Shown here: positions 17,734 to 26,814 of the stretch, piece by piece
Position numbering within the stretch: the first letter of the stretch is position 1
Layout: each line of letters starts with the position of its first letter
DNA from: Tangfeifania diversioriginum
GTDB taxonomy: Bacteria > Bacteroidota > Bacteroidia > Bacteroidales > Prolixibacteraceae
Assembly: GCF_900141875.1 (NCBI RefSeq)
Contig: NZ_FQZE01000027.1
Span: 1 to 64,000 of the forward strand
Length of the DNA stretch: 64,000 nt
Reading direction: 5' to 3'
Made by a program: the position numbers and the translations under genes
Notes under the pieces: generated by a model
What the model was told of the DNA's origin: nothing
The model's input: the letters and a program-made list of their open reading frames with translations, nothing else
The model's database searches: none

Positions 17734-18130
17734 TTATCGTTTACCGGGCATCGTTTTTTTTATGGTTTCTATCCAGTTTTCAATATGACCAGGGGTAGCA
17801 TCGGTAATAGGTGAAAATTGCACATCAATTTGTTTAAAGCCAGCCCTTTCATCGTTGGAATCTCCCAAAAGTTTTGCTGGATTGAGATTTCCTTCAATGG
17901 TGATATTAAGTTTTTTAAACGTAATGCCCAATTCGCGGGCGGTTAAATGGGCTACAACATTTATGCAGCCGGCGCAACTTGCCAACAAGTATCCTACTGG
18001 GTTTGCCGCCAGATCTTTATCCCCAAGGTGCCGGCGGCTCATCTATTTCGATTTTAAACTGTCGTGCTTGTGCTGTAAAACGGGCAATCGTTTGTGCCTT
18101 ACCTTCAATTTTTACTTTTAAATCTGTCAT
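17734..18130 (-). pseudogene. OsmC-family protein, frameshifted
   Basis: OsmC/Ohr-like proteins reduce organic hydroperoxides. The ATG at 18130 begins a frame (MTDLKVKIEGKAQ ... FKIEIDEP) that stops after about 36 codons. The other frame resumes as RHLGDKDLAANPVGYLLASC, giving the expected DEP-RHLGDKD junction of the family if one C is removed from the run at 18031-18038. The two parts together make about 131 residues, normal for the family, with cysteines in LLASCAGCINVV. Either the gene is inactivated or there is a single-base sequence error. A shortened product from an internal start at 18042 would lack the first third. Confidence 0.78.
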
Positions 18131-18245
18131 TGCTTTTAAATTTTGATTTATACGCGTTGGCGGAATTAATCCTTATGAAAAATAATTCCACCGAAAGAAT
18201 TAAAATGATTTTTTTCTGTTTTTTATTCATCTGCCTCTTCGGTTT

Positions 18246-21185
18246 TCACTCTTTCGGATTTGGTTTGTATGGCAGTTTTGCCAGCTTTTCAACTTCGAGC
18301 GAAGGGAAGCCAAAGTCTTCCACCACTTTGCCCAGAATCAGGTAAACTCCATTCCCCCTGAACGGGTATTTTTTTAATGAATCCGGAAAATGAACGGTGT
18401 CGAAAAATTCACCGGTATAGTCGAGGAAAGTGCCAAAATGCATAATTTCTCTTTTGATGGTACGCACGTATTTTATGGTTACCAGGTTGCCGGTCATTTT
18501 TACTTTTCGGCCGATATTATTCGCGAGGTTTCTGGCCATTATTTGCCCCCTGAAGCTGGTTTGCAGCATATCAAAATTGTTTACGCTCAGCGGGAACCCC
18601 AGCAGTTCAATTTCATCGTAAGCGTCTTCCAGCTTTTCATGCTGAAACGTCGGCAACTGAAATTTTTTATGTTCGCTGCCAAACAGGCCGGGTGTGTGGT
18701 GTTGTTTTGCAGGTTTTTTCAGGTGCAAATGAGCTTCCCACAAAAGCTGTGACTTTTGTTTGCCGGTAAACCTGAAACTGCCCAGTCTGATTAAAATTAT
18801 CAGTTGTTCTTTTGTGATTGGAACCCGCTCTGTAAAATCAATAAGTGAGTGGTAATTTCCATGACAGTTTCGCTCATTAATCAGCAGTTCGATGGTTGTT
18901 TGTTCGAGGTTTTGCACATGAGTAAATCCCAGGTAAATTATAATGCCACGGATGTGTGTCAGTTCATTACTGTTGTTTACACAGGGCAGTTCAATGGTTG
19001 CTCCCTGCCTGCGGGCTTCATTTATGTACACCCACGAGCTGTAAAATCCTCCAAAGTTATTGATAACAGCCACCTGGAATTCTAGCGGATAGTGCGCTTT
19101 CAGGTAAAGGCTCTGGAAGCTTTCCACGGCGTATGAGGCAGAGTGCGCTTTTGAGAAGGAGTAACCAGCAAAGGATTCAATCTGGCGCCAGACTTCCTGT
19201 GTGATTTCATCCGGATAACCGCGTTTTTTGCAGTTGCTGTAGTATTTATCCTCTATCCGTTTGAACTCTTTCAGCGAGCGATATTTCCCCGACATGGCCC
19301 TTCGCAGTACATCGGATTCTGCCAAATCCAGTCCTGCAAAATGATGCGCCACTTTTATTACATCTTCCTGATACACCATTACCCCGTAGGTTTCAGCCAG
19401 CTGTTCTTTCATAACCGGGTGCAGGTATTTTATGTTTTCGGGATTGTGAAACCGTTTGATGTACTCTTTCATCATCCCCGATTTTGCCACCCCCGGCCGG
19501 ATTATGGAACTTGCAGCCACAAGGCTGATGTAATTGTCGCACTTAAGTTTTTTCAGCAGCCCCTGCATGGCCGGGCTTTCAATATAAAAACAGCCATTTG
19601 TTTCGCCGTTTTTAAGTTGATTTTTAACTTTTTCATCTTCAAAAAGCTTATCCGTTTTTTTGATATCCACTTCATCACCAGTGTTTTCCTGAATAATTTC
19701 CACCGCTTCCCTTATGTGGCCGATTCCCCTCTGGCTCAGGATGTCTAATTTTTCAAATCCCATCTCCTCGGCAATGTACATATCCCAGTGGGTGGTTGGG
19801 AATCCTTTGGGGGGCAAATCGAGGGCAGTGTAGCAGGTGATTGGTTTTTCCGAAATCAGAATTCCGCCTGCATGAACTGTGCGCAGGTTCGGGAAATCGG
19901 CCATTTGAGCGCCGAGGGTGTTTATCATCCGGGCAATTTCATAGTTGTTATAGTCATTTGCAGGATCCTGTATCAGCAGGTCAATTTCTTCTTTTGGCAA
20001 TCCAAATACTTTGCCCAGCTCCCTGAAAATGGATTTGTTTTTGAAGGTTGAAGTAGCGCCCAGCAGAGCGGTATGATTTTTTCCGTAGCGTTTGAAAATG
20101 TAATCCTGCACCTCGTCGCGGTCTTTCCATGAATAATCAATATCAAAATCAGGCGGGCTGGTGCGTTTGGGATTCAAAAACCGTTCAAAATAGAGGTTGA
20201 GTTTTATGGGATCCACGTCGGTAATCTTCAGGCAGTAAGCCACAATGCTGTTGGCTCCGCTTCCCCTGCCCACATGGTAAAATCCCCTGGCCATGCTGTA
20301 TCGGATAATGTCCCAGGTGATAAGAAAATAGGCCGAGAAGCCCAGTTTGTCGATAATTTCGAGCTCGTGAAGCAACCGTTCCCTGGCAAGCGGGTTGTTT
20401 CGGCCGTAGCGGTAACCCAATCCGTCCATTGCCAGTTTGTGAAGCAACAGTTTATCGTCGTATTTCGACTGGCTGAACGTTTGTTTATTTTTAATCGTTG
20501 TAAAATCAAAATCAATGGAACAGGCCTCCATAACTTTTTCGGTATTCCGGATGATGGCGGCATGGTTTTGAAATACTGATTTCAGTTTTTCAGTTGAAAC
20601 CATGGTTTCATTTTGATGCGCAAACTGTCCGGGAAGTAATTTGCTGATAAGCGTATTGTGGTCAATTGCCCGGAGGCTTTTGTGTAAAAACCAGCTTGTT
20701 TTGTCGGTAACAGTCACCGGCTGCCAGATGAGGAGTTTATCCTGACAGTTTTTGTACGGGGAAGTAAACAGCTTGTTTAATTGCGCCGGTTGTATCCCGG
20801 TAAATTCATAGTCTTTCAACTCGCCCGGTTCTTTTGTACCAAAAGGATAAATAATAACTACCTGGCTGAATAGCCATCCTTCTGATGTGTACTCCTTTTT
20901 CTCCAGGTTGTGCCACGTGAGGTAATCATTCAGCTCTTTAAAGCCCGTGTTATTTTTTGCAATTCCAATAAACAGCAGTTCATCTCCGTTTTTTACTTCA
21001 ACGCCTGCAACTGGTTTTAAGCCGGCAGCTTTCGCTTTTTTTACAAACTCCGGAATTCCCATCGTGGTATTGATGTCGGTAAGCGCCATTGCATCCACCT
21101 GGTTTCTTCCGGCATTTTCGAGCAGCTGGTCGATGCTCTGCGTGCCATAGCGCAGGCTGTAATAGGAATGTACATTCAGCAGCAT
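18246..21185 (-). CDS. dnaE2: DnaE2-like error-prone DNA polymerase III alpha subunit
   Basis: A 979-residue C-family polymerase with an N-terminal PHP domain (HSYYSLRYGT and ALTD, residues 6-36). Polymerase motifs are GRGSGANS (307-314), the catalytic aspartates in PDFDID (Asp348, Asp350) and KLDILSQ (Asp482). A FSKAHSASYA fingers motif follows. At under 1000 residues it is shorter than replicative DnaE. It lies 3 bp after dinB, the arrangement of bacterial mutagenesis cassettes for lesion bypass, so a damage-tolerance role is inferred. It is unlikely to be the sole replicase. No active-site loss is seen. Confidence 0.87.
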   Translation of the reverse strand: MLLNVHSYYSLRYGTQSIDQLLENAGRNQVDAMALTDINTTMGIPEFVKKAKAAGLKPVAGVEVKNGDELLFIGIAKNNTGFKELNDYLTWHNLEKKEYTSEGWLFSQVVIIYPFGTKEPGELKDYEFTGIQPAQLNKLFTSPYKNCQDKLLIWQPVTVTDKTSWFLHKSLRAIDHNTLISKLLPGQFAHQNETMVSTEKLKSVFQNHAAIIRNTEKVMEACSIDFDFTTIKNKQTFSQSKYDDKLLLHKLAMDGLGYRYGRNNPLARERLLHELEIIDKLGFSAYFLITWDIIRYSMARGFYHVGRGSGANSIVAYCLKITDVDPIKLNLYFERFLNPKRTSPPDFDIDYSWKDRDEVQDYIFKRYGKNHTALLGATSTFKNKSIFRELGKVFGLPKEEIDLLIQDPANDYNNYEIARMINTLGAQMADFPNLRTVHAGGILISEKPITCYTALDLPPKGFPTTHWDMYIAEEMGFEKLDILSQRGIGHIREAVEIIQENTGDEVDIKKTDKLFEDEKVKNQLKNGETNGCFYIESPAMQGLLKKLKCDNYISLVAASSIIRPGVAKSGMMKEYIKRFHNPENIKYLHPVMKEQLAETYGVMVYQEDVIKVAHHFAGLDLAESDVLRRAMSGKYRSLKEFKRIEDKYYSNCKKRGYPDEITQEVWRQIESFAGYSFSKAHSASYAVESFQSLYLKAHYPLEFQVAVINNFGGFYSSWVYINEARRQGATIELPCVNNSNELTHIRGIIIYLGFTHVQNLEQTTIELLINERNCHGNYHSLIDFTERVPITKEQLIILIRLGSFRFTGKQKSQLLWEAHLHLKKPAKQHHTPGLFGSEHKKFQLPTFQHEKLEDAYDEIELLGFPLSVNNFDMLQTSFRGQIMARNLANNIGRKVKMTGNLVTIKYVRTIKREIMHFGTFLDYTGEFFDTVHFPDSLKKYPFRGNGVYLILGKVVEDFGFPSLEVEKLAKLPYKPNPKE

Positions 21186-21188
21186 AAA

Positions 21189-22346
21189 CTAATTTTTAAT
21201 TATTCCTGAAGCTTTTCTGATGGCATTTGCACCATAGCGTCGCCTGATTTTATCCATGGAGAGGTACAGCTGGATTTGTTTTTCGTTGTTTTCAAAAAGA
21301 TTGAGTTGCTGAAACCCGTGAACCAGACCGCCCAGTTTTACTCCTATCAGCCGCACCAACATTCGCCGGTGGTAGAGTTTTCTGAAAAGTGATTTGGCAG
21401 TATCGATAAGTACATGGTCGAATGAAGTGTAGGTCACTTTTTTTTGCAGGGTGTGCGTGTCGTAATTGGCATACCTGATTTTTACGGTAACCACCGAGGC
21501 GAGCTTCTCTTTTTTGCGCAGCTTGAAACAGAGTTTTTCCGTCATTGCAACCAGGATTTGCTCCAGCATAACTGCATCTATGGTGTCCGTTTCGAACGTT
21601 TGTTCTGAGCTCATTGATTTTTCTTCTGAATAGGGAATTACTTTGCTGAAATCGATTCCGTTTGCTCTGCGCCAGATTTCAATGCCGTTTTTGCCAAGTA
21701 CACTCTCCATCATTTCTACCGGAATTGCGCCCAGTGTTTCAATCGTCGATACGCCCATCGACCTTAGCAGCTGATACGTTTTTGCTCCAATCATGGGAAT
21801 TTTACGAATGGAGAGCGGGTTTAAAAACGGTTTTACATTAGGTTTATCCACTTGTTTTTCGCCATTGGGTTTGGCCTCGCCGGTAGCAATTTTCGATACG
21901 GTTTTGTTTACTGACAAACCATAGGAGATGGGCAACCCCGTTTCGCTGATGATTTTTTGCCGCAGTTCATGTGTCCATTTGGCTGAGCCAAAAAAACGAT
22001 CCATGCCTGTGATATCGAGGTAATGTTCATCAACCGAAGCTTTTTCGTAGAGTGGGGCAGAGTCAGCAATTACATCGGTAACCAGGCGCGAATATTTGGT
22101 GTACAAATCCATATCGCCCCTGATCACAACCGCATCCCGGCATAAATTCAGGGCCATTTTCATGGGCATGGCCGAATGCACCCCAAACATTCTGGCTTCA
22201 TAGCTGCAACTGGCCACCACACCTCTGTCGGATAAACTGCCAATGATAACAGGTTTGTCTTTCAGTTTTGAGTTTATCAGCCGTTCAACCGATACAAAAA
22301 AGGTGTCTAAATCCATGTGTACTATTGTTCTGTCCTGCAACTGCAT
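21189..22346 (-). CDS. dinB: Y-family DNA polymerase IV (DinB-like)
   Basis: A 385-residue translesion polymerase. Catalytic carboxylates are Asp12 (VHMDLDTFF) and Asp106-Glu107 in SVDEHYLD, where His108 stands in place of the common Ala. The GLSVNKTVSKIAT segment is the conserved palm-to-thumb motif. A beta-clamp binding motif QLNLF is at 347-351. It is transcribed with dnaE2, 3 bp downstream, and has a 21-bp palindrome in its upstream region that could be a damage-response operator. Confidence 0.93.
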   Translation of the reverse strand: MQLQDRTIVHMDLDTFFVSVERLINSKLKDKPVIIGSLSDRGVVASCSYEARMFGVHSAMPMKMALNLCRDAVVIRGDMDLYTKYSRLVTDVIADSAPLYEKASVDEHYLDITGMDRFFGSAKWTHELRQKIISETGLPISYGLSVNKTVSKIATGEAKPNGEKQVDKPNVKPFLNPLSIRKIPMIGAKTYQLLRSMGVSTIETLGAIPVEMMESVLGKNGIEIWRRANGIDFSKVIPYSEEKSMSSEQTFETDTIDAVMLEQILVAMTEKLCFKLRKKEKLASVVTVKIRYANYDTHTLQKKVTYTSFDHVLIDTAKSLFRKLYHRRMLVRLIGVKLGGLVHGFQQLNLFENNEKQIQLYLSMDKIRRRYGANAIRKASGIIKN

Positions 22347-22389
22347 CTTATCCTTTTCCTGTTTCTTTGCCCACTTAAATATTTATTCG

Positions 22390-22410
22390 TTTGACTTTTA
22401 TTTAGTCAAA
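22390..22410 (-). promoter_or_regulatory. Palindromic operator candidate upstream of dinB-dnaE2
   Basis: TTTGACT-N7-AGTCAAA is a perfect 7+7 palindrome, 43 bp upstream of the dinB start. Its position and symmetry suggest a dimeric repressor site, for instance for a LexA-type or similar damage regulator, and the TTTG inside it could also serve as a -33 promoter element. The regulator is not identified in this window. Confidence 0.55.
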
Positions 22411-22840
22411 AATTTAGATTAAAAATTATTCATTAATTTTGATCCTGCAAAATTTTGTGATGGAAAAAAATTGAGTTTTTCAGCGGGCATGAGCTAACAT
22501 TATGGATCAGAAGAATTTCGGATGAAAGTGTTTGCCGGGTCTTTTTTGCAGCTGATCCTGATTTCATAAAACCAGTTCCAAAACCGGTTCATTTTGCATC
22601 ACATGTTCAGGGGGTGTAATTTTCATTAATTCATACTATTTCATCCTTATGTCTTTAATTGGATTATTCATATATTTGTTATGGTGCTGCAATTCAGAAT
22701 GTTGTTCCGTTTTTGGTAAACGATGAAAAAAGATGATGATTAAATACATGCGAGCCCGCCTGACCAGAATACTCGGGCAGGTTCCCTGCCTGCTGTCAGG
22801 CAGGTGTACTTTTCTTTGAATAATAAACAATTTTAATAAT
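22411..22840. other. Intergenic stretch with REP-like palindromes
   Basis: No gene is seen. Near the right end a perfect 8-bp stem, CCTGCCTG (22785-22792) with CAGGCAGG (22797-22804), has a 4-nt loop. Just before it is a looser GCCCG/CGGGC pairing (about 22754-22778). These resemble the small GC-rich palindromes scattered between Bacteroidota genes and may act as transcript ends. The remainder is AT-rich and featureless. Confidence 0.55.
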
Positions 22841-23434
22841 ATGAAGCTAGCAAAAGTCCTTTGGTCCTCGGGTTCACTATTTATTAATGTAACGATTTTG
22901 ATTTATATCATTTTGTCGGGTAGGGCACCACTTGATTATGAGGCAAGGCACGCCTTTATCAACGAAAATTGGAATATTTACGGAACCCTTTGGAAGGTGG
23001 AATTCTTGCTGATGACTATGATTGCCGTTGGAGCTATTTATTTTACAGCGAAAAGCAAAAAAATAAGTTGGTCAATACTATCAACCGGACAGATTCTTTT
23101 GTTGGTTACTTACCCGTTAATGCTTGGGGGATTCCGGAATACTCCATTTGAATTGGCAGAAATGGTAAATGAAATAGCAACTGTTGTTTTTCTTTTCGGA
23201 AACCTTGTTTTTTTCAGCGGGTTATTTCTTTTGTATTTGAATGATGAGATCCTGAAAAAGGTGTTGAAATATATTGCTGTTGCACTGTCGGGTATTGCGG
23301 CAACCATTTTCCTGATAACTTTTGCAGAACTTATCAGCTGGAAACAAGCTATGATAGCAGGACCATTGGTTAATTTGCTTTATTTAATAAATGCCTATTA
23401 TGGGTTGAGAATAAAATTTTCAAGCATAGAATAA
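22841..23434 (+). CDS. Integral membrane protein of unknown function
   Basis: A 197-residue, strongly hydrophobic protein with about six membrane segments: near residues 8-27, 51-69, 77-97, 110-130, 140-163 and 168-188. The loops are short and no catalytic or ligand-binding motif was recognised. It stands alone between the dinB-dnaE2 cassette and a tRNA, with a mobile-element-like repeat directly downstream. The family is not recognised. Confidence 0.75.
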   Translation: MKLAKVLWSSGSLFINVTILIYIILSGRAPLDYEARHAFINENWNIYGTLWKVEFLLMTMIAVGAIYFTAKSKKISWSILSTGQILLLVTYPLMLGGFRNTPFELAEMVNEIATVVFLFGNLVFFSGLFLLYLNDEILKKVLKYIAVALSGIAATIFLITFAELISWKQAMIAGPLVNLLYLINAYYGLRIKFSSIE

Positions 23435-23452
23435 AAACCTAAAATGCCCATA

Positions 23453-23594
23453 CCTGTTGGTGGAATTAAAATATAATATACTGACCTACAGTTCGACTTC
23501 GCTCACAATGAAAGTTAAATTGAGCGGAATCCCTGTCTACCGACTGGCAAGGAAGTCTGAAAGCCAGTTCTTTGGGAAATAATTCAGCCAACGC
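23453..23594. mobile_element. MITE-like inverted-repeat element, family A, copy 1
   Basis: The ends CCTGTTGGTGGAATTAAA and TAATTCAGCCAACG form an imperfect terminal inverted repeat. The first 30 or so bases match the reverse complement of 56650-56680 almost perfectly, and the other end matches 56538-56580 in reverse orientation (AAAGAACTG/CAGTTCTTT, CAGACTTC/GAAGTCTG). It carries no gene. No target duplication is visible for this copy, and it is more decayed than copy 2. Confidence 0.7.
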
Positions 23595-23674
23595 GTATGG
23601 CTAATGCGAAGTTTCAATAATAATGAAGTGAAAAGTTTAAATAGCGAGTGTCGCGACAAAAGTGCGACAAGGGC

Positions 23675-23709
23675 ATAAAAAAAGACCTGCAGAAATTTTG
23701 CAAGTCTTT
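23675..23709 (-). terminator. Terminator of tRNA-Pro
   Basis: On the minus strand AAAGACTTGC (23709-23700) pairs with GCAGGTCTTT (23690-23681) with one mismatch, followed by a T-run. It lies 11 bp after the tRNA 3' end. Confidence 0.75.
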
Positions 23710-23720
23710 GATTTTTAGTT

Positions 23721-23797
23721 GTCGGGGTGAGAAGATTTGAACTTCCGACCCCTCGCCCCCCAGACGAGTGCGCTAACCAGACTGCGCCACACCCCGA
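23721..23797 (-). tRNA. tRNA-Pro (anticodon GGG)
   Basis: A complete cloverleaf is visible on the minus strand: acceptor TCGGGGT with ACCCCGA, anticodon stem CTCGT/GCGAG and loop CTGGGGG giving anticodon GGG, and a T loop GTTCAAATC. The discriminator base is C; CCA is not encoded. The gene is 77 nt with a U-run terminator downstream and a strong upstream promoter match. Confidence 0.96.
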
Positions 23798-23931
23798 TGT
23801 TCTATTTCATTTTTTCAGGAACCAAACTACCTGTCCGACTGAATTGTTCAGGCGGGCTCCACACCTCCCGAAAACTTAGGGTTTCGTGGATTTACGGTTA
23901 ATTTAACCGGAACCGAAAAATTTTGTGCTTG

Positions 23932-23962
23932 CAAAAGTAAGCTTTGATTTTTGTTCTGCAAA
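23932..23962 (-). promoter_or_regulatory. Bacteroidota-type promoter for tRNA-Pro
   Basis: On the minus strand TTTG (23962-23959), 19 bp, then TACTTTTG (23939-23932), which fits the TTTG-N19-TAnnTTTG consensus exactly. It would start transcription about 130 bp before the mature tRNA. The rest of 23798-24098 shows no other feature apart from the trxB promoter. Confidence 0.65.
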
Positions 23963-24070
23963 TTTTTTTTACAATTTGGAGGATAAATTCTTTTAAAGCT
24001 TTATAGTTTCGTTCTATCATAAGTTCATTTTTATTGATTGAAATTCTTGCGGTCTGTTTCTAATGTTTTC

Positions 24071-24078
24071 TATTTTTG
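24071..24078 (+). promoter_or_regulatory. -7 promoter element of trxB
   Basis: TATTTTTG fits TAnnTTTG and lies 20 bp before the trxB ATG. A weak CTTG at 24046-24049 may be the -33 element. Confidence 0.55.
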
Positions 24079-24098
24079 CACCATAAAAAATTACAGCT

Positions 24099-25100
24099 AT
24101 GTTTAAACCACTTGATGTTAACGAAAACGAAGAAAATAAAACACCCGTTTCAACTGAGGCGGAGCGTGTTAAATGTTTGATTATTGGTTCGGGACCAGCC
24201 GGTTATACAGCGGCAATTTATGCTGCCCGCGCCAACCTGAGCCCGGTTATGTACGAAGGACTTCAACCTGGCGGACAGCTTACTACCACTACTGAAGTTG
24301 AAAACTACCCGGGTTATCCTGAAGGGATTACCGGTCCGGTTATGATGGAAGACTTTAAAAAACAGGCCCAACGGTTTGGTGCAGATGTACGGTGGGGACT
24401 GGCCACAAAAGCCGAACTTTCAGGCGGTGTGCATAAGGTTTGGATTGATGATAAAAAGTTGATTGAAGCTGAATCGTTAATTATTGCCACCGGGGCAACG
24501 GCCAAATATCTTGGTTTGGAAGATGAGAAAAAATATGCCGGGGGTGGAGTGTCAGCCTGTGCTACCTGCGATGGATTCTTTTACCGCGGTAAAGATGTTG
24601 CCGTTGTTGGCGGGGGCGATACTGCAGCTGAAGAAGCACTTTATCTGGCCGGATTATGCAACAAAGTTTATATGATTGTAAGGCGCGATGTGTTGCGTGC
24701 CTCCAGGGTAATGGCCGAGCGGGTTAAAAAGACACCCAACATTGAAATTTTGTGGAAACACCAGACAAAAGGTCTGATTGGCGAAAATGGAGTAGTGGAA
24801 GGTGCCACTCTTGTAAAGAATAAAGGTGAAGCAAACGAGGAAGAAGTGAAAATTAAAATTGATGGATTTTTCCTTGCTATTGGCCATAAACCAAATTCAG
24901 AGGTTTTTAAAGATTACCTTGAGACCGATGAAGTAGGTTATATAAAAACTATTCCGGGAACATCAAAAACCGATGTGCCGGGGGTATTTGCCTGCGGCGA
25001 TGTGCAGGATTCAATTTACCGACAGGCGGTTACTGCAGCCGGATCGGGTTGTATGGCAGCAATGGATTCCGAAAGGTATATATCGGAAAAGAACGCATAA
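24099..25100 (+). CDS. trxB: Thioredoxin-disulfide reductase
   Basis: A 333-residue NADPH-dependent flavoenzyme that reduces thioredoxin. FAD binding is shown by GSGPAG (30-35), the redox centre by CATC (154-157), and NADPH binding by GGGDTA (171-176). The closing ACGDVQD motif is also present. About 24 polar residues precede the usual start of the fold; the only nearby start with a promoter 20 bp upstream is this ATG, so the extension is probably real. A strong terminator follows 19 bp after the stop. Confidence 0.96.
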   Translation: MFKPLDVNENEENKTPVSTEAERVKCLIIGSGPAGYTAAIYAARANLSPVMYEGLQPGGQLTTTTEVENYPGYPEGITGPVMMEDFKKQAQRFGADVRWGLATKAELSGGVHKVWIDDKKLIEAESLIIATGATAKYLGLEDEKKYAGGGVSACATCDGFFYRGKDVAVVGGGDTAAEEALYLAGLCNKVYMIVRRDVLRASRVMAERVKKTPNIEILWKHQTKGLIGENGVVEGATLVKNKGEANEEEVKIKIDGFFLAIGHKPNSEVFKDYLETDEVGYIKTIPGTSKTDVPGVFACGDVQDSIYRQAVTAAGSGCMAAMDSERYISEKNA

Positions 25101-25118
25101 TAATTAGGATGTTGAAAT

Positions 25119-25147
25119 AAAAAAAGGAGCTTGTAGCTCCTTTTTTT
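25119..25147 (+). terminator. Terminator after trxB
   Basis: An A-run, then GGAGCT-TGT-AGCTCC (25126-25140), then seven T. The symmetry allows it to work in both directions. Confidence 0.9.
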
Positions 25148-25313
25148 ATTGTCTCTTATTTTGTATTTGTTTTTTATACCATTTTATAGACAAAATTACT
25201 CATAAATATTAGTGGTATAATACCGATAGATGTTTAATAATCAGAAATGAACAGCCTGTCCCGGTGAAATCGGGAAAGTGAAGTTGATGATTAAAATTAA
25301 ACACTAATCGGTA

Positions 25314-26567
25314 TTACATATCAACCTCAACTTTGGCAAATTCGTCTTTTGAATATTTACCATCTTCCAGCTTTTTGCGCACTTCTTTAAAAGCTTTCAC
25401 GGTATAGTTTACGTCTTCAAGCGAATGCATGGATGTAGGGATCAAGCGCAACATCAGTTCACCTTTTGGTATAACCGGATAAGCAACCAGCGAGCAGAAA
25501 ACGCCATAATTCTCACGCAAATCAAACACCAGGTTGGTGGCTTCTTCCACTCCTCCTTTCATGTAAACGGGAGTTACCGGTGAGTTGGTTTTGCCCAAAT
25601 CGAACCCGGCATCTTTTAATCCTTTCTGAAGCGCATTGGCAACAGTCCATAATTTTTCCCTCAGTTCGGGCATAGAGCGCAGCATGTCAAGTCTTTTCAA
25701 TGCGCCCATTACCATTGCCATTGGCAACGATTTGGCAAATGTTTGCGAACGCATGTTGTAGCGGAGGTAGTAACACACATCAGTATCGCAGGCAACAAAA
25801 GCGCCAATTCCGGCCATCGATTTGGCAAATGTTCCAAAATGGAGATCCACTTTATCGGAAACGCCAAAATATTCAGGCGCGCCGGCACCGGTTTTACCCA
25901 TTACACCAAAACCGTGGGCATCGTCAACCAAAAGCCTGAAGTTGAATTCCTCTTTGAGTGCCGTAATTTCGTCAAGTTTCCCAAGGTCTCCGGCCATTCC
26001 AAATACACCTTCAGTAATTACAAGTATTCCTCCCCCTTGTTTTGTGGCTAGTTTTGTAGCTCTTTCAAGCTGCTTGCGCAGGTTGTCAATATTGTTGTGC
26101 GGGTAAACAAAGCGTTTGCCCATGTGAAGTCTTACTCCGTCGAGGATACAAGCGTGCGATTCTGAATCGTAAACAATTACATCGTTCCTTCCGCAAACGG
26201 CATCAATAATAGAAACCATTCCCTGGTAACCGTAATTCAGCAGAAAGGCATCTTCTTTGCCTACAAAAGAAGCCAGTTCTCTTTCCAGCTGCTCGTGTTT
26301 CGTTGTTTGACCTGACATCATGCGGGCTCCCATGGGATAAGCCATACCGTATTTTTCAGCAGCCTCGGCATCTGCTTTTCTAACATCGGGGTGATTGGCC
26401 AGGCCCAAATAATTGTTTAAACTCCAGGTGAGTACTTCTTTCCCTCTAAACTTCATGTGGGCACTAATTTCGCCTTCAAGTTTCGGGAACGTAAAATAAC
26501 CATGCGCTTTTGTCATGTGTTTACCTATATCCCCCTGGTTCTCTCTGAACTTTTGAAATATATCCAC
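25314..26567 (-). CDS. Alpha-oxoamine synthase family PLP enzyme (serine palmitoyltransferase / KBL-like)
   Basis: A 417-residue fold-type I PLP enzyme that condenses an amino acid with an acyl-CoA. The PLP lysine is Lys249 (TFAKSMAG). His138 (DSESHACILDG) and Asp215/His218 (DDAHGFG) are the usual cofactor contacts. The family includes 2-amino-3-ketobutyrate CoA ligase, BioF and serine palmitoyltransferase. No threonine dehydrogenase or biotin gene is adjacent. In a sphingolipid-making phylum a palmitoyltransferase role is plausible but unproven. It is monocistronic with a good promoter at 26596-26626. Confidence 0.85.
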   Translation of the reverse strand: MDIFQKFRENQGDIGKHMTKAHGYFTFPKLEGEISAHMKFRGKEVLTWSLNNYLGLANHPDVRKADAEAAEKYGMAYPMGARMMSGQTTKHEQLERELASFVGKEDAFLLNYGYQGMVSIIDAVCGRNDVIVYDSESHACILDGVRLHMGKRFVYPHNNIDNLRKQLERATKLATKQGGGILVITEGVFGMAGDLGKLDEITALKEEFNFRLLVDDAHGFGVMGKTGAGAPEYFGVSDKVDLHFGTFAKSMAGIGAFVACDTDVCYYLRYNMRSQTFAKSLPMAMVMGALKRLDMLRSMPELREKLWTVANALQKGLKDAGFDLGKTNSPVTPVYMKGGVEEATNLVFDLRENYGVFCSLVAYPVIPKGELMLRLIPTSMHSLEDVNYTVKAFKEVRKKLEDGKYSKDEFAKVEVDM

Positions 26568-26595
26568 GGTTTAAAAATTTTAAGATTTTAAAGTG

Positions 26596-26626
26596 CAAAT
26601 GTAAACTTTTTTAAAACTTCGGCAAA
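26596..26626 (-). promoter_or_regulatory. Promoter of the alpha-oxoamine synthase gene
   Basis: On the minus strand TTTG (26626-26623), 19 bp, TACATTTG (26603-26596). This is a full match to the Bacteroidota consensus, 29 bp before the start codon. Confidence 0.7.
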
Positions 26627-26802
26627 TGTGTTAAATTATACTAAGCGGTGGCCTTAAATCGGTTAAGGATACTTACTTTCACCGCAGTTTTTAAAACGGT
26701 TTATTTGTATTATACTTTTAATGAATCGGTTAACTGAGAATCCGGGAAGACGGAAATCTTTAATTTTCATTGTTTTGAAGTTTTATGTATCTAAAAAAAG
26801 GT

Positions 26803-26810
26803 TATTTTTG
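26803..26810 (+). promoter_or_regulatory. -7 promoter element of the bamD cluster
   Basis: TATTTTTG matches TAnnTTTG and ends 4 bp before the ATG at 26815. This decides against the upstream in-frame ATG at 26785, which would lie before the promoter element. The transcript would have a very short leader. Confidence 0.55.
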
Positions 26811-26814
26811 CGCC

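Noticed and set aside
22636-22830. 64-codon minus-strand frame
   Set aside because: It overlaps the REP-like palindromes and has no protein character.
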